Source of the DNA: Nymphaea colorata
Taxonomy: Eukaryota; Streptophyta; Magnoliopsida; Nymphaeales; Nymphaeaceae
DNA: 64,000 bases
Reading direction: 5' to 3'
NCBI RefSeq assembly: GCF_008831285.2
Contig: NC_045147.1
Span: 13,990,854 to 14,054,853, forward strand
Made by a program: the position numbers and the translations under genes. Shown piece after piece: positions 51,695 through 63,072 of the stretch (the first letter of the stretch is position 1; each line of letters opens with the position of its first letter). The notes under the pieces are model-generated. The model was not told the origin of the DNA and made no database searches. It worked only from the letters and a program-made list of their open reading frames with translations.

Positions 51695-54653
51695 AAAAAA
51701 TTTCTATTTCGACCCTTGTTAAAATTTTGAAACTATATATGGCCCCTGCAACAAAAATTTCATGGCTCCTCCTCTTATGCCCTACCATGTCAAATCAGTT
51801 ACTATCGCTCAAGAATAATTGGATCCCTAGGGCCTGTTTGATGGCCAAAGACAAAAGTTCATGGATAAAAATATAAGGATTTTAATCCATGCATTAATTA
51901 CCAAGAGACAATTGTTCATGGCCTAACAATTAACATTTTGTCCAGGGTATGATGGGCAAGGATTAAAATCCCTGAAATATTGTCCACCGTGTGGTTGAAT
52001 TGGATTAAAATCCATGGGCAAAAAAAAATCCATTGCAAAGATTGGCTTCCTATTCAGTAAGCAAAAAATAAAAAATTGGCCCCACACATAGTAAACCTGG
52101 CCATTAGTCCACCCACGTTTGATCTCTCCAAGCGAGAGACTCTCGCACATGGGGAATACGCAGAAACACGTTTGCTTGTTAGCTAAAGCCATTGAGAGAA
52201 GATTATGCAGAAATAATGCAGATGGATTTCATAAAAGAGCCAATGGATATGGTGAAAAGTGATTAAACATGAAAAAACTATTCTATTGCTTACACAAGTT
52301 GCTTGGAGATGCATAAATCGCAGGTCCATGGAGACAAAACTTTTGAAACTGAATGCTACATATGTTCCTAGGGACAACAGAATGCTTTTACTGGTACTAA
52401 CTATTAAATGCTAACTACTAAAGCAGGAGGCTGCTTGATTTATGTATTATACAATTTCTTCTACTGTTTCTGGTTTAATGGTCCACCAAGTTTAGAAGAA
52501 AAGGAAAGATCGATTTTGATAAATGTTGGAGATGCGGAGAACACTTGATAGCATATTGATATAATGATTTTTTTGGCTGCAAAGGCGGTGAAATGTCTTC
52601 AAGGATCATATACTTGACTGTTGAACAAGTATAAACTAATTCCAAAGTTATAAATGTTTTATCATTTCCAAATTTCATATATTAACTTCAAGTAAGAAAA
52701 GAAAAGAGAAAGCACCCCATCTTAGGACTGCCGTCATCTTAAGGACTGCCATCTTAGAAACACTAAGTTTTAGATGTAATGGTTGCCATGGTTATTCAAG
52801 TAAAACACAAAGGTAATGCATAAACAGCAATCAAAGAAATTAAATTGGAAATTGTAGTCCTGAATTTGTAGTATACTTAAATTAATCTTTGCCTTTGTGA
52901 ATAATTATCAAAGCAATTAGAGTTCTTATAGAAAATTATCCAAAATCGTAAAACATATGAACTAAATAAGAACCTGACAGTATGAGACCGGACAATTTGG
53001 AACTTTCTCATTTTTGGAATTCGACCACTTGATTGTGATGTAGAAACTACCATTAAATCATCTATTCACAACACGTAAACACGTCAAAAGTTTTCCTTTT
53101 TCTTTCAAAAAATTGTCTTACAAGTAGCGACAAAAACCCAATCACCTATTTATCTCAATTCTTCATATTTTTTGTTCTTCGAGGCTTTATTCATGCCAAA
53201 AGCCTTGTATGAAAGGTTCTCGGTACCAATTTATTTTTCCTAATCATCATGTAAGGTGGCTAGCTGTAAAGTTTTTTGGCCTTTGAGTGTCTCTGTGATC
53301 TTTTAGTCATTTGGACGAAATGGATTCGTGGCAGAGTTGGTAAGGCCATGAATCAAAAATACTGCATGTCCTATCAATGGATAACTCTGACAATACTTCA
53401 TTCTTATCTAACCAAGTAAAAAATGCCCTTTTGATTGGTAGCTACACCTGTTCAAAATTCATTGCAATTTGATCAAGTGAATAGGTAGATATTGATCAAG
53501 TGGATAGATAGATAGAGCCACATGGCTCCATTTGTAAGAAAAAACAAAAATCAACTAGTTTTGGTTCCCTTCTTAATTTGAACGGATACTCGATCTACTT
53601 AGATGCTGAAAATATATTGGTGCCTGATGCGGAGCTACAAATTTTTTTCCGTGATACATTAGTTAACAAATTTTTAATTGGCCTTGAAATAGTGATTCGG
53701 GTGTGGTGTGGTTGGTCCATATAACTGGATCCATATCTCGTTCCTGGGCCTGATTGGTGAAGTTCTCCAACCCTGTAAAGAATTAAACTCCCACAATAAA
53801 AACTTCTTACATTTTCTGTTTATAGAAAGAAGAAACAAGAAGATGAGATCAAGAGAACGGAACTGAAATGGCCTGTGGTTGTCAGGCCCTTTTGTTTCAG
53901 GGGCTTTTTGATACGAAGCTGAAACTTTTCCTATGAGAAGTTTCAACAACTCTGGTCGTATGGGAAAGGAGAAGCCACCTACTATTCACTAAGTGGTGGG
54001 AAGATATGTCCTTTCTTTTTACCATGAAAAGGTGTTTTGGTAACTTTATAGGGTAATTTTTAGATTTCACTTTTACCTTTACAAGGGAGCAATATTGCAT
54101 TTTATGTATATGAGTATTTTGGTGATTTCTAGCTCATAACAGGGGAAACTGCATATAACCAGCTCAGTGAATTTTCAGCTGCGATGGAGAAATTTCTCTT
54201 GTCAACATCCTCTTATCAAATTTATGGGAAAGAAAAGTTTATTTATCAGTTTTCTTTTTTTTAAATCGTATTAGTAAAAGGAGGCTACTTTTTGTGAAAT
54301 ATTGGGGTTTTGATTCATTTCTTATAACTTAATTAGACTGGTTACGAGTTGTTGAATTATTTTATACAGAAAGATAGCATGAGAAAGTAGATATTGATTT
54401 CTTGCCATCATGTATTGGAAGATAACGTTCACAAAGGAACTCATTTTGTTTTCCCTAACAGATGAGCCGGATGATTTGTACACATTGAACGTACGTAAAC
54501 TTTTAACATATATTATAACTCAAAACAAAAGTGTTTTGTACAGTGTTACAAGTGTTATCAAAGTTGGCCGATTTGAATCTAATAATTGGCAAACCGATTT
54601 AATCCAGTGGCTGATTCAAAAATGTCAACTTTTCTGTCATCAATATTTTTTTT

Positions 54654-54716
54654 CAGACGGCCGTCAGTGAACTCCGTGAGGCAGATGGCGCACTCCGCGG
54701 TCGCCCCCGGTGTGGT
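54654..54716 (-). pseudogene. Fragment of a RING-H2 (ATL-type) E3 ubiquitin ligase gene
   Basis: A GC-rich island of about 60 bases in AT-rich DNA. On the - strand it reads TTPGATAECAICLTEFTDGRL. The pattern C-x2-C-L-x-E-F-x-D-G is the start of the RING-H2 finger of plant ATL ubiquitin ligases, including the first two zinc-binding cysteines. Nothing of the rest of the finger (the distal Cys, His and Trp) or the N-terminal membrane segment is found on either side, so this is a small captured or leftover fragment. It lies 110 bp from the copia element. The same island read on the + strand is flanked by splice-like borders (TTTTCAG and GTGAGT), which may be coincidence. Confidence 0.5.
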
Positions 54717-54826
54717 GAGTTACTGCACTTGTTGAGAGAGGTCGATTCACCATGCACTAACTCTTTCTGCTGTTACAATTCAAGCTCAGAGTTTATTTGC
54801 TTAAGGTGATATTCCAAGTTGAAGGA

Positions 54827-55128
54827 TGAAGAATTGAAATAAAACAGAATTTGAATAGAGCTAAGGGAAGAGAAGAGAAGACAATTTACGTGGTTCGGCT
54901 ATTGTAGCCTACGTCCACGGAGAGAGATCAATCTTTCTTCTTCATTAATTGAATTACAATCATGCTCTACTATATAAAGTAGAGGCTAAAGACGTTAAGA
55001 GAGAAAGAGTTGACAAAATTAAAGGAAACGTTTATTCAACGTTCACAAGAATTAATAAGGCTCCTTCCTTATTCAATCAATCAATGAATAGAGCAAAAGA
55101 TCTCTCAATGTCTCTTTTAATTTTATCA
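54827..55128 (-). repeat. 3' LTR of the copia element
   Basis: 302 bp, bounded by TG and CA. It is the same length as its partner at 59454-59755 and about 98% identical. Confidence 0.95.
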
Positions 55129-55140
55129 CTCCCCTCAAGT
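55129..55140 (-). other. Polypurine tract of the copia element
   Basis: On the - strand a purine-rich word, TGAGGGGAG, directly abuts the 3' LTR, the usual site of plus-strand priming in this family. Confidence 0.75.
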
Positions 55141-58100
55141 GGGGAGTGGATGTTATGACATCCGCACTTGTCGATTGCTAGTTGGAGTTTTGCTTTTGTG
55201 ACTCCTTTAGTTAGGGCATCTGCAACCTGTTCAACTCCACTTATGTGAAGAGTTCTGATATCTCCAGATTCAATCTTTTCTCTAACATAGTGATAGTCAA
55301 TCTCTATGTTCTTCATCCTTTCATGAAAGACTGGATTGGTCGAAATATAGATAGCAGCTTGATTGTCACAGAACATGTGCATAGGCTTTGAAACTTCAAG
55401 ACCCAGTTCTTCAATCACGTTCTTAGTCCATACAAGTTCACTTGTTCCTGCGGCCATCGCTCGATATTCTGCTTCGGCACTGGATCTAGCTACTATTTTC
55501 TGCTTCTTGCATTTCCATGCTACTAGATTACCACCAACAAAAACACAATATCCTGTAGTTGATTTTCTGTCGTTGATATCTCCTGCCCAGTCTGCATCTG
55601 TGAATGCTACTATGTCTAAGTTTCGGTTCCTTTTTGTACAAGAGTCCCTGTCCTGGAGAGCCTTTGATGTATCGAAGAATGCGATCAGCAGCTTTCATGT
55701 GTGATTCTCTTGGGCTTTGCATGTACCTGCTAATCACATTCACAGCAAATGAAATGTCAGGTCTAGTGACAGATAAATAAATGAGCTTACCAACTAGACG
55801 TTGAAATACTTCCCTGTTGACCTCTGGTTCATCCTCACATGGCCCCAGTTTGAGATTTGTTTCAAACGGAGTGTCGGCGGGACGAGCATTCATCTTCCTA
55901 GTCTCTTTTAATATGTCAAGTGCATATTTTCTTTGACAGAGAAAGATGCCTTTGTGTGATTGGGCTATTTCAATTCCGAGAAAGTACTTGAGTTTTCCCA
56001 AATCTTTTGTCAAATGTGGTTCTCAAGTAGTGTTTGAGATTGTGTATGCCTTCAACATCATCACCTGTCACTACTATATCATCCACGTAAATCAACACGA
56101 CAGTGGTGAGTTCCTTGTGTTTCTTTATGAAGAGCGTGTTGTCAGAGTGACATCTACGATATCCAAAATTTTTCAAGGCCAAGCTTAATTTTAGGTACCA
56201 CGCTCTAGGAGATTGTTTCAGACCATAGATAGCTTTGTTGAGTTTGCATACATAATTTTTCCCTTCATTTGGATGTCCTGGAGGAAGTGCCATGTAAATT
56301 TCTTCACTAAGTTCACCTTGCAAGAAGGCATTCTTCACATCTAGTTGATGAAGTCCCCAATTCAAGTTAGAGGCCAAAGATAAGAGAATCCTCAAAGCAT
56401 TCATTTTCGCCACATGAGCAAAGGTTTCGTCATAGTCAAGTCCCTTTGTTTGAGTAAATCCCTTGGCTACTAGACGTGCTTTATATCTTTCTAGTGAACC
56501 GTCACTCTTGTATTTGACTCTATAGTGCCATTTGCAGCCAACAACGCTTGTGTTCTTTGGTTTTGCAACTATCTCCCAAGTCTTGTTGCGTTTTAGGGCC
56601 TCTAATTCTTCATCCATTGCCTTTCTCCAATTTGAGTCCTTCTCAGCTTCTTGAAAAGTTTGAGGCTCACGAATTTTATCAAGACGCTTTATGAAGTTGA
56701 CATGTTGGGCAGAAATCTTATCGTAAGAGATAAAATTGCTGATGGGATAGTGACTGCTGGAATAAGTCTCATATTCGTCTAGATGAGAGGGCGATCTACG
56801 AGTTCTCTCAGATCTTCTAAGTTCCCGGTTTGAGGATTCGTCACCATCGGTTGTAATAACAGGTTCTTGATTTTCTGTGTGACTCCCAATTTCTTGAAGA
56901 GTTTCTCTAGTGACCTGCTCATCACTTATGGTGAAAAATAAATCATCAAAATCATGCAAGTTAGGAGATTTAGACTCCCCCTGTCCTATATCACAATTAT
57001 TGACTCCAAAGTAGGATTGTTTCTCATTGAAATGAACATCACGAGATATATGAGTTTTCTTGGAAATATGATCAAAACATACATACCCCTTACTTTGTGA
57101 GTTGTAGCCGACAAAAATGCATTTGGTTGAACGATGACTAAGTTTGTCTCTTTTTGCATAATGCAGCCACACATAAACCACACAACCAAACACACGCAAA
57201 TGATCCAGTTTTGGTTCATGCCCTGTAAGTTTACCAATAGGACTAGCATAATTAAGATGCTTACTGGGAGTTCTATTGATCACGTAGCAAGCAGAAGAGA
57301 TAGCATATTTCCAATAATTTTTAGGCATATTCATTTGGAATAACATGCTCCTAGCAACTTCTAATAGATGTCTATTCTTTCTTTCAAACACGCCATTTTG
57401 TCGAGGTGTGTCAACACATGATGTTTTATGTTGTATGCCATGGCCGTCTAAGAAGGTTTTAAAACTTGAGTTTTTGAACTCAGTACCGTTATCAGACCTC
57501 AAGCATTTTATTTTACAATTGTACTGAACTTCAATCATCTTATAAAAAATTTGAAAATGAGAGAGAGCTTCAGATTTGTTTTTCATAAAATAAACCCAAG
57601 TAGATCTGAAAAAATCGTCAATAAACATAATATAATATCTAAATCCATCCAAAGAATCTACAGGCGCAGGGCCCCAAACATCAGAGTGAATAAGATCAAA
57701 TGGTTTTTCACTAATAGAATCAGATAAAGAGAACTTAGGTCTGGTCATTCTAGCAAACTTGCAAATATCACATGTATGATTATCAAAACAATACTTGGGA
57801 AAAAGATAATTTAACGTTCGAGAAGATGGATGACCCATCCGTTGATGCCAAATCTCTCCCTCATTCAAAGACGTCACATTCAGAACTTGATCAGGAGCTT
57901 TAATTTGGTAGAGTCCATTCACTAGGCGTCCCTCACCAGTCATCGTCTGAGTCTTCCGATCCTGAAATACAACGTTAGTAGCAGAAAAAACCACATTGCA
58001 GTCTAATTCTTTGGTAATTTTTGCTACCGACAATAGATTAAACTTAAGTTCTGGCATAACAAGAATCTCACTAGTATAATTTTTGTTAAAAAAGTCTATT

Positions 58101-59441
58101 CCTCCTTTTCCTTTGACAGCAATGGGCGCTCCGTTGGCTGCAGCAACAGGCCCAATGCCATCAATAGAGTAAGGGGAATAGAGATGAGTGGACTGGTTAG
58201 CCATGTGATCAGTGGCTCCTGAGTCGACTATCCAATGAGAGCTGGAATCAAAACAAGAGATGAAGGCCATACCTTTAGCGTGATCAGAGGTGCTGATGGA
58301 GATACCTGCAGTTTTTTCAACTTGGAGTTCCTTTATCATTTCAGCAAGAGTCTCCAATGTGATGGACTTGTCTGACGAAGAAGTCATAAGGCTGGTCTGA
58401 TTATATTCCTTCTCTATGTTCCCACTAACATTGTTGTCCTTCTTAAACGTCCCATTTGAGGTGGACTTGGAGGTATGACTTATACTCTATGAGGTTTTCC
58501 ATGAATGAACCAGCATGTATCACGTGAATGGCCAATTTTTTTACAATGTGAGCATTTAAGATTTCTGCCTTCATCACGTTTACCCCTGAAATTTCTGCTA
58601 TTTGTACCATGAAAGTTCACAGCAAATGCAGCCTTTTCATCAATCAACACATCTTGATTATTGTAGTTCAAAGTGCCCATAGCTTTTCTTTTTCACTCTT
58701 CTCGTATAAGAAGGGCACAAACTGAACTTAGCGAAGGTAGCTCATGCGCCATGAGAATTTGACTACGAAGATTCTCGTAGTCATTTGGAAGTCCAGCAAG
58801 AATTTCAAATATGCGCTCTTGTTCACGTTGCTTCTTGGCTGTAGAAAGATCGGTAGTCAAAGGAGCATGAACATCTATCTCATCCCAAATTCCTTTGAAG
58901 GTGCCAATATATTCATTAATAGGGGCAGTCCCCTTTTTCAGACTTCCTTTTGTTTGAGATAGTTGGTACATACGAGCAATATTATATTGTTCGCCACAAA
59001 GATCTTTGGTGGCTTGCCACACCTCCTCTGCGGTGTCTAGAAAATTAAAACATGCTGCTATCTTGGGCTCCATCGAATTGATGAGCCAAGACGCAACAAT
59101 GTCGTTGATTGATCGCCACTCACTATATTTCGAATCATTGAGTGGTGGTCTCTTTGTGGTACCATCAATGTATCCGAGTTTAGATTTTCCACTAAGGAAT
59201 CGAGTGACTGCCTTAGACCAAAGTAAATAATTGAGACCATCAAGCAAGGTATTAGTAATCTTGAGATTGGGATTACCTTGCTCGTGCACGACAAGCCTAT
59301 GCAAAAATCCATCGCAACCTTGTAAAATAGTGTGTTGTTCATTATCATTTCTTGCTCCCCCTTCCTGCTCCATAGGTTCCTTCTTGTTTGGAGATATTTT
59401 TCTGCCTCAAGATGAAGTCTGCCTCAGGATGAAGGTTTACT

Positions 59442-59453
59442 GCTCTGATACCA
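59442..59453 (-). other. Primer-binding site of the copia element
   Basis: On the - strand the 12 bases next to the 5' LTR read TGGTATCAGAGC, complementary to the 3' end of plant initiator methionine tRNA, the standard primer for plant Ty1/copia elements. Confidence 0.85.
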
Positions 59454-59755
59454 TGAAGAATTGAAATAAAACAGAATTTGAATAGAGCAAAGGGAAGAGA
59501 AGAGAAGACAATTTACGTGGTTCGGCTATTGTAGCCTACGTCCACGGAGAGAGATCAATCTTTCTTCTTCATTAATTGAATTACAATCATGCTCTACTAT
59601 ATAAAGTAGAGGCTAAAGACGTTAAGAGAGAAGGAGTTGCCAAAATTAAAGGAAACGTTTATTCAACGTTCACAAGAATTAATAAGGCTCCTTCCTTATT
59701 TAATCAATCAATGAATGGAGCAAAAGATCTCTCAACGTCTCTTTTAATTTTATCA
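59454..59755 (-). repeat. 5' LTR of the copia element
   Basis: 302 bp, bounded by TG and CA and followed by the right-hand target duplication AAGGA. It carries a TATA-like word (TATATAAAGT on the + strand reading). Confidence 0.95.
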
Positions 59756-60121
59756 AAGGATCATGTCTGAGTATGTTATTCCTTTCCCTAGTTGAATGAT
59801 GTACTGTAAACCTACTCAGCCGTTGAAGTAAGCAGAAACTTTAGAGGTAATGCAGTTTTCTCCTAAGTAAACATTATAGTGAAGGAGGTTAAACATATAG
59901 ATATTTGAACATATTTCTAAGTGCCGGATGAATAATTGAGATCAAACTTGACACCATATAACACCATGCCGAGGGTTTGTGATTGCATCAAAATACAAAA
60001 TCCTCCCCACCACAGATCTCGTTTATAAATCCATACATTTATATTCCGGAAATATCAAAACAAGAAATTTTCCAAGTCGATCTACCCAATGTAATCTGTT
60101 TTAGGATCCCAAATATCTCTC

Positions 60122-60202
<81 letters not shown>
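60122..60202. repeat. Compound (TC)n(TA)n microsatellite
   Basis: About 33 bases of TC-rich repeat followed by about 48 bases of TA. Confidence 0.95.
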
Positions 60203-60205
<3 letters not shown>

Positions 60206-60212
60206 TTGGATC

Positions 60213-61785
60213 TCCGCACAGTTATCTCATTCGCATGTGCTCTCTGATGCAATGTGGGGGCACATGTGTAAGGGCATCTAATGATGTGGTTAAATTATAA
60301 CTGTGTGGAAGCCTAGGGTTTAGGTAGGGGTAGGATATAAGCCATGCTTGACTTCTCCAAACTTGAAAAGAACCTTGATAGTGTCTAGGTAAGGCTGCAC
60401 ACGAGCCGAGCTGAGCATGAGCTTAGCCAGCTCGTATTCGACTCAACTAAAAAAACTAGAGCTCGAGCTCGGCTCAAACTTGTCTTGAGCTCCTTATAGC
60501 AAACTCAAGCTCGACTACACAAAATCAAGATTGAAGTTGAACTCGACTCGTTTAACCCATTTAACTCGTTTAGGCGTTAACTTGTTTAGTGTTAGCTCGT
60601 GTAAGCATTAACTCATGTAACTTGTGAAAATGATATATATCGAGGCAAAAAATGTCATTAAAAATAATGATAACATTGATATCAATAAGTAGGGTCATCA
60701 GCTTGCCATTACAAAAACAAAAATGGAAAATATTTAAGTTTATTGCAAACGGACAAAGTGTATCAATTCTCACTTTATCGATCCTTAAGGTCGATGGTAG
60801 CCGTTTGTGGCAAAAAGTCATGTTAAACCTCTTACTTATGTCATTTGTTATGTTTTCTAGCATGGCACCGAATTAAGATGATCCCTACATGGTGCGTGCA
60901 AGATGAATTAATCTTAATCTTAAAGTGATTATGAAGTTAGGATGAACAATGCAAGGATGGATAATGATAAACATTTGCTGAAGAAGATTTAGGGTTCAAT
61001 GATGGCCTCTAAATGTGCAACAGATGGCTTGTTCAACAATGTAATAGCTTGATCAATCTTCCCAAACTTTTCCAGGACAACTAGGACTTTCAAATACGTT
61101 GTCTAGTTTGAGGAGGATGAGAATATAAGGCATTATGCAAAGTAATTAAAGTTACAAAACAAGATTTTCACTACAAAAGGGAGGTTATTATTATTGAAAA
61201 TAACATTGTGGTCTATAAGGGAATGACATCTATGTAGGTAAAGAAGTCAAGAAAAATAATAATGGCATTGTTATCAACAAGGAGGGTCATCAATTTGACA
61301 CTGCAAAAAGAAAAAAGATTAGTTGAAAGTATCTCTTAGACTTTTCAAATGACTTTAAGTTTGAGTATGCGAAATATCTAACATTATCAAATAGGACCTT
61401 CCCAACAAAAGGAAAGTCATTATTGTTAACGTTCATATTATGATCCATAAGGAAATTATATCCATGAAGGTAAAGACACCAAATAAAATAATAATAGTAT
61501 TGTTATCAACAAGGGGGGCATTGACTTGGGAGTTTGCAAAAAAAAAGTGAAATCTCTAGAGATTATGAAAAACAAAAAGTATAAATATCAAATCTCACCC
61601 CATCGATCCTTAAGGCCGATGGTGGCCTTCCATGGTGAAAAACTACATTAAATCTCCTGCTTTTGTTATTCTTTAAACAACATTCATGTGTACAGTAGTT
61701 GGGATTTTTTTTTTTCAATGTTTTTGAAGTAGAAAAGGGAACATAAGTCACTAACGAAGGTGAAATGCCAACAAAACTGTGCGGA
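60213..61785. repeat. Possible DNA transposon remnant with 11-bp terminal inverted repeats
   Basis: TCCGCACAGTT at 60213-60223 has its exact complement AACTGTGCGGA at 61775-61785. An internal variant AACTGTGTGGA lies near 60299. No convincing target duplication is seen. The block holds no open frame with recognisable motifs. Confidence 0.3.
61100..61560. repeat. Degenerate tandem repeat, unit about 240 bp
   Basis: Two units, about 61100-61335 and 61340-61560, share ordered phrases: AAAAGG then GTTATTATT or GTCATTATT, GATCCATAAGG or GGTCTATAAGG, GAAGGTAAAGA or GTAGGTAAAGA, and TTGTTATCAACAAG. A third, more distant relative spans about 60640-60870, including the phrase CGATCCTTAAGG that recurs near 61604. 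Confidence 0.65.
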
Positions 61786-62370
61786 TGACTTCTGCTCTTA
61801 TATTACATTGAGTGAATATATGCAAAGTACAGAAATGTAAGAGCCAGGGATCCACCATCCAGTAAGAGTTGCAACTGTCCAGGCCATCTAGGTTTGACCG
61901 GCCATGGTTTCATGGTGGTTGTTTTGGGGTTTACACTAGCCTTTTTTTTTTCTTTTCTTTTATGGGTGTATATGAGAAAAGATCTAATGGAGGTTGATAG
62001 GATTGAAGTTTTCTTTATTATTTTCAATTAAATAAATGTCATACATTAATCAGTACTGTCTAATTTTCACGTAAAAAAATGTCAAGTACTGACTTAAAGT
62101 AAAATTTTTGTTAGCAAACAAAAAAATTGACAGGAACATAATGTAGTGGTAGAAGTAATCTTAAAAAAAAAAAAAATTGCAGCGTGACCGCTTTTCGTCT
62201 TCAAGCCTTGGTAAGACAGTTTTCGTGAAAATTAAGTGAGGTCATTCTTTAAAGAATTACAGACAATATTTTTTTAAAACAAAAAAATTATACTTTTACC
62301 ATCTTTGCTGTCACCAATGTGACTTTATAATCAGAAACATTTCCTTGAAGAGGAATTAAGTGCACTTTTA

Positions 62371-62547
62371 GATGTTCTTCCTCGAAGGAGAAGCTGCTTT
62401 ACACGCATTTCTACTGTTTGCATCTCTTTTACAGTAAGAGAACTGGAGCTCCATTCTTGTAGTTTTCCCTGTGGAATTATCGCAGTAGCATTTGAACCCA
62501 TTAAACTGTTGATGTTCTTCCTCGAGGGAGAAGCTGCTTTACACGCT
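62371..62547. repeat. 37-base direct repeat, period 140
   Basis: GATGTTCTTCCTCGA(A/G)GGAGAAGCTGCTTTACACGC occurs at 62371 and 62511 with one internal mismatch. It lies just upstream of the transporter pseudogene and has no counterpart in the left arm. Confidence 0.85.
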
Positions 62548-62651
62548 GCTTTCCAAAAAATGACTGTTTTACACGCAGTTGGGCAGTTCAAGAAGAAGAA
62601 GCAAAACCATTTTCGTCGTTTTGTTGGGAAGCAAAAGAAAACCTGCCTCTT

Positions 62652-63072
62652 GGCGGGGCCTTTAGCATGGCCATAGGCGAGTACGTGTCCCTCTACTCCC
62701 AAGTCGACATCGAGCTCGCTCAGATGGAAAGGGAAAAGAGGTACGCCGACGTCGAGTCATCGCCGGAGAATGAGGAGAAGGAAAAGGAGAAGATGCCGAG
62801 CCCATTGCAGGCGGCGGGGGCGTCGGCGGTGGCCTTCGGCATCGGAGCAGTGTTGCCGCTTCTGGCCGGCGCATTTATCAATCAGCACTGGGTTAGGATC
62901 GGCACTGTCTCCAGCTCTGTTTGGTTGGGCTGGTGCATTCCTGGGAGGCTCGCCCATTTACAAGTCAACGGTTAGGGTTGTGGTCGGAGGGAGGGCTGCC
63001 ATGCTTGTTACCTTCGGAGTGCTGAAGCTCTTTGGCTTGGTGTTTAAAATGGATATAAGCGGTGCTCACTAG
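62652..63072 (+). pseudogene. Truncated, frameshifted copy of the second iron transporter homologue
   Basis: It matches the gene at 42410-43111 from about residue 89 (GAFSMAIGEYVS region) to the stop codon. The first 88 residues, including the diagnostic N-terminal helix, are absent; homology starts abruptly at GGCGGGGCCTTTAGC. A net loss of 20 bases near 62910-62920 shifts the frame, so one frame ends early at 62975, while the other carries the original C-terminus (KMDISGAH, 63045-63072). There is no promoter homology. Protein-level differences are few (for example SPEN for SPEK), so the copy is fairly young. Confidence 0.9.

Larger units (their letters stand above)
43212..54653. other. Long gene-poor stretch
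   Basis: About 11 kb, mostly AT-rich. It holds compound microsatellites (43909-43984 and 51659-51691), a possible short exon pair (46565-46905), a moderately GC-rich open frame near 44570-44866, and near 51575-51780 a segment with ends loosely like the small hAT-like elements (GGGAGCTAGCAGGGGCC and CATGGCTCCTCCTC). Near 51830 the phrase GGGCCTGTTTGATGGCC resembles MITE termini, but I found no partner end. No confident gene. Confidence 0.5.
54827..59755 (-). mobile_element. Ty1/copia LTR retrotransposon, broken
   Basis: A 4.9-kb element bounded by 302-bp LTRs and a perfect 5-bp target duplication, AAGGA (54822-54826 and 59756-59760). On the - strand the order is 5' LTR, iMet-type primer site, gag with a CCHC zinc knuckle (about 59.4-58.5 kb), aspartic protease (DSGA, about 58.2 kb), integrase (GHPS, then HSDVWGP, about 57.8-57.3 kb), reverse transcriptase (VDD, about 56.6-56.0 kb), RNase H (about 55.5-55.1 kb), polypurine tract and 3' LTR. 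Integrase ahead of reverse transcriptase is the Ty1/copia order. It is a fossil with roughly three to five interruptions in its coding region. The LTRs differ at about six sites (2%), so the insertion is fairly young, on the order of one to a few million years depending on the rate assumed. Confidence 0.95.
59761..62651. other. Repeat-rich stretch without recognisable genes
   Basis: It contains a compound microsatellite, GAGCTCGAGC-rich DNA near 60390-60600, degenerate tandem repeats (61100-61560, with a relative near 60640-60870) enclosed by an 11-bp perfect inverted repeat, and a 37-base direct repeat near 62371 and 62511. No gene is called. Confidence 0.55.

Noticed and set aside
51835-52025. 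Possible Tourist-like MITE beginning GGGCCTGTTTGATGGCC
   Set aside because: No matching right end or target duplication could be found, so it is not called.
53325-53385. tRNA-like phrase GCAGAGTTGGTAAGGCC
   Set aside because: No acceptor or anticodon stem can be drawn around it.
60390-60600. GAGCTCGAGC-rich DNA suggesting a regulatory cluster
   Set aside because: Sequence of this type is common in dispersed plant repeats, and there is no gene next to it.
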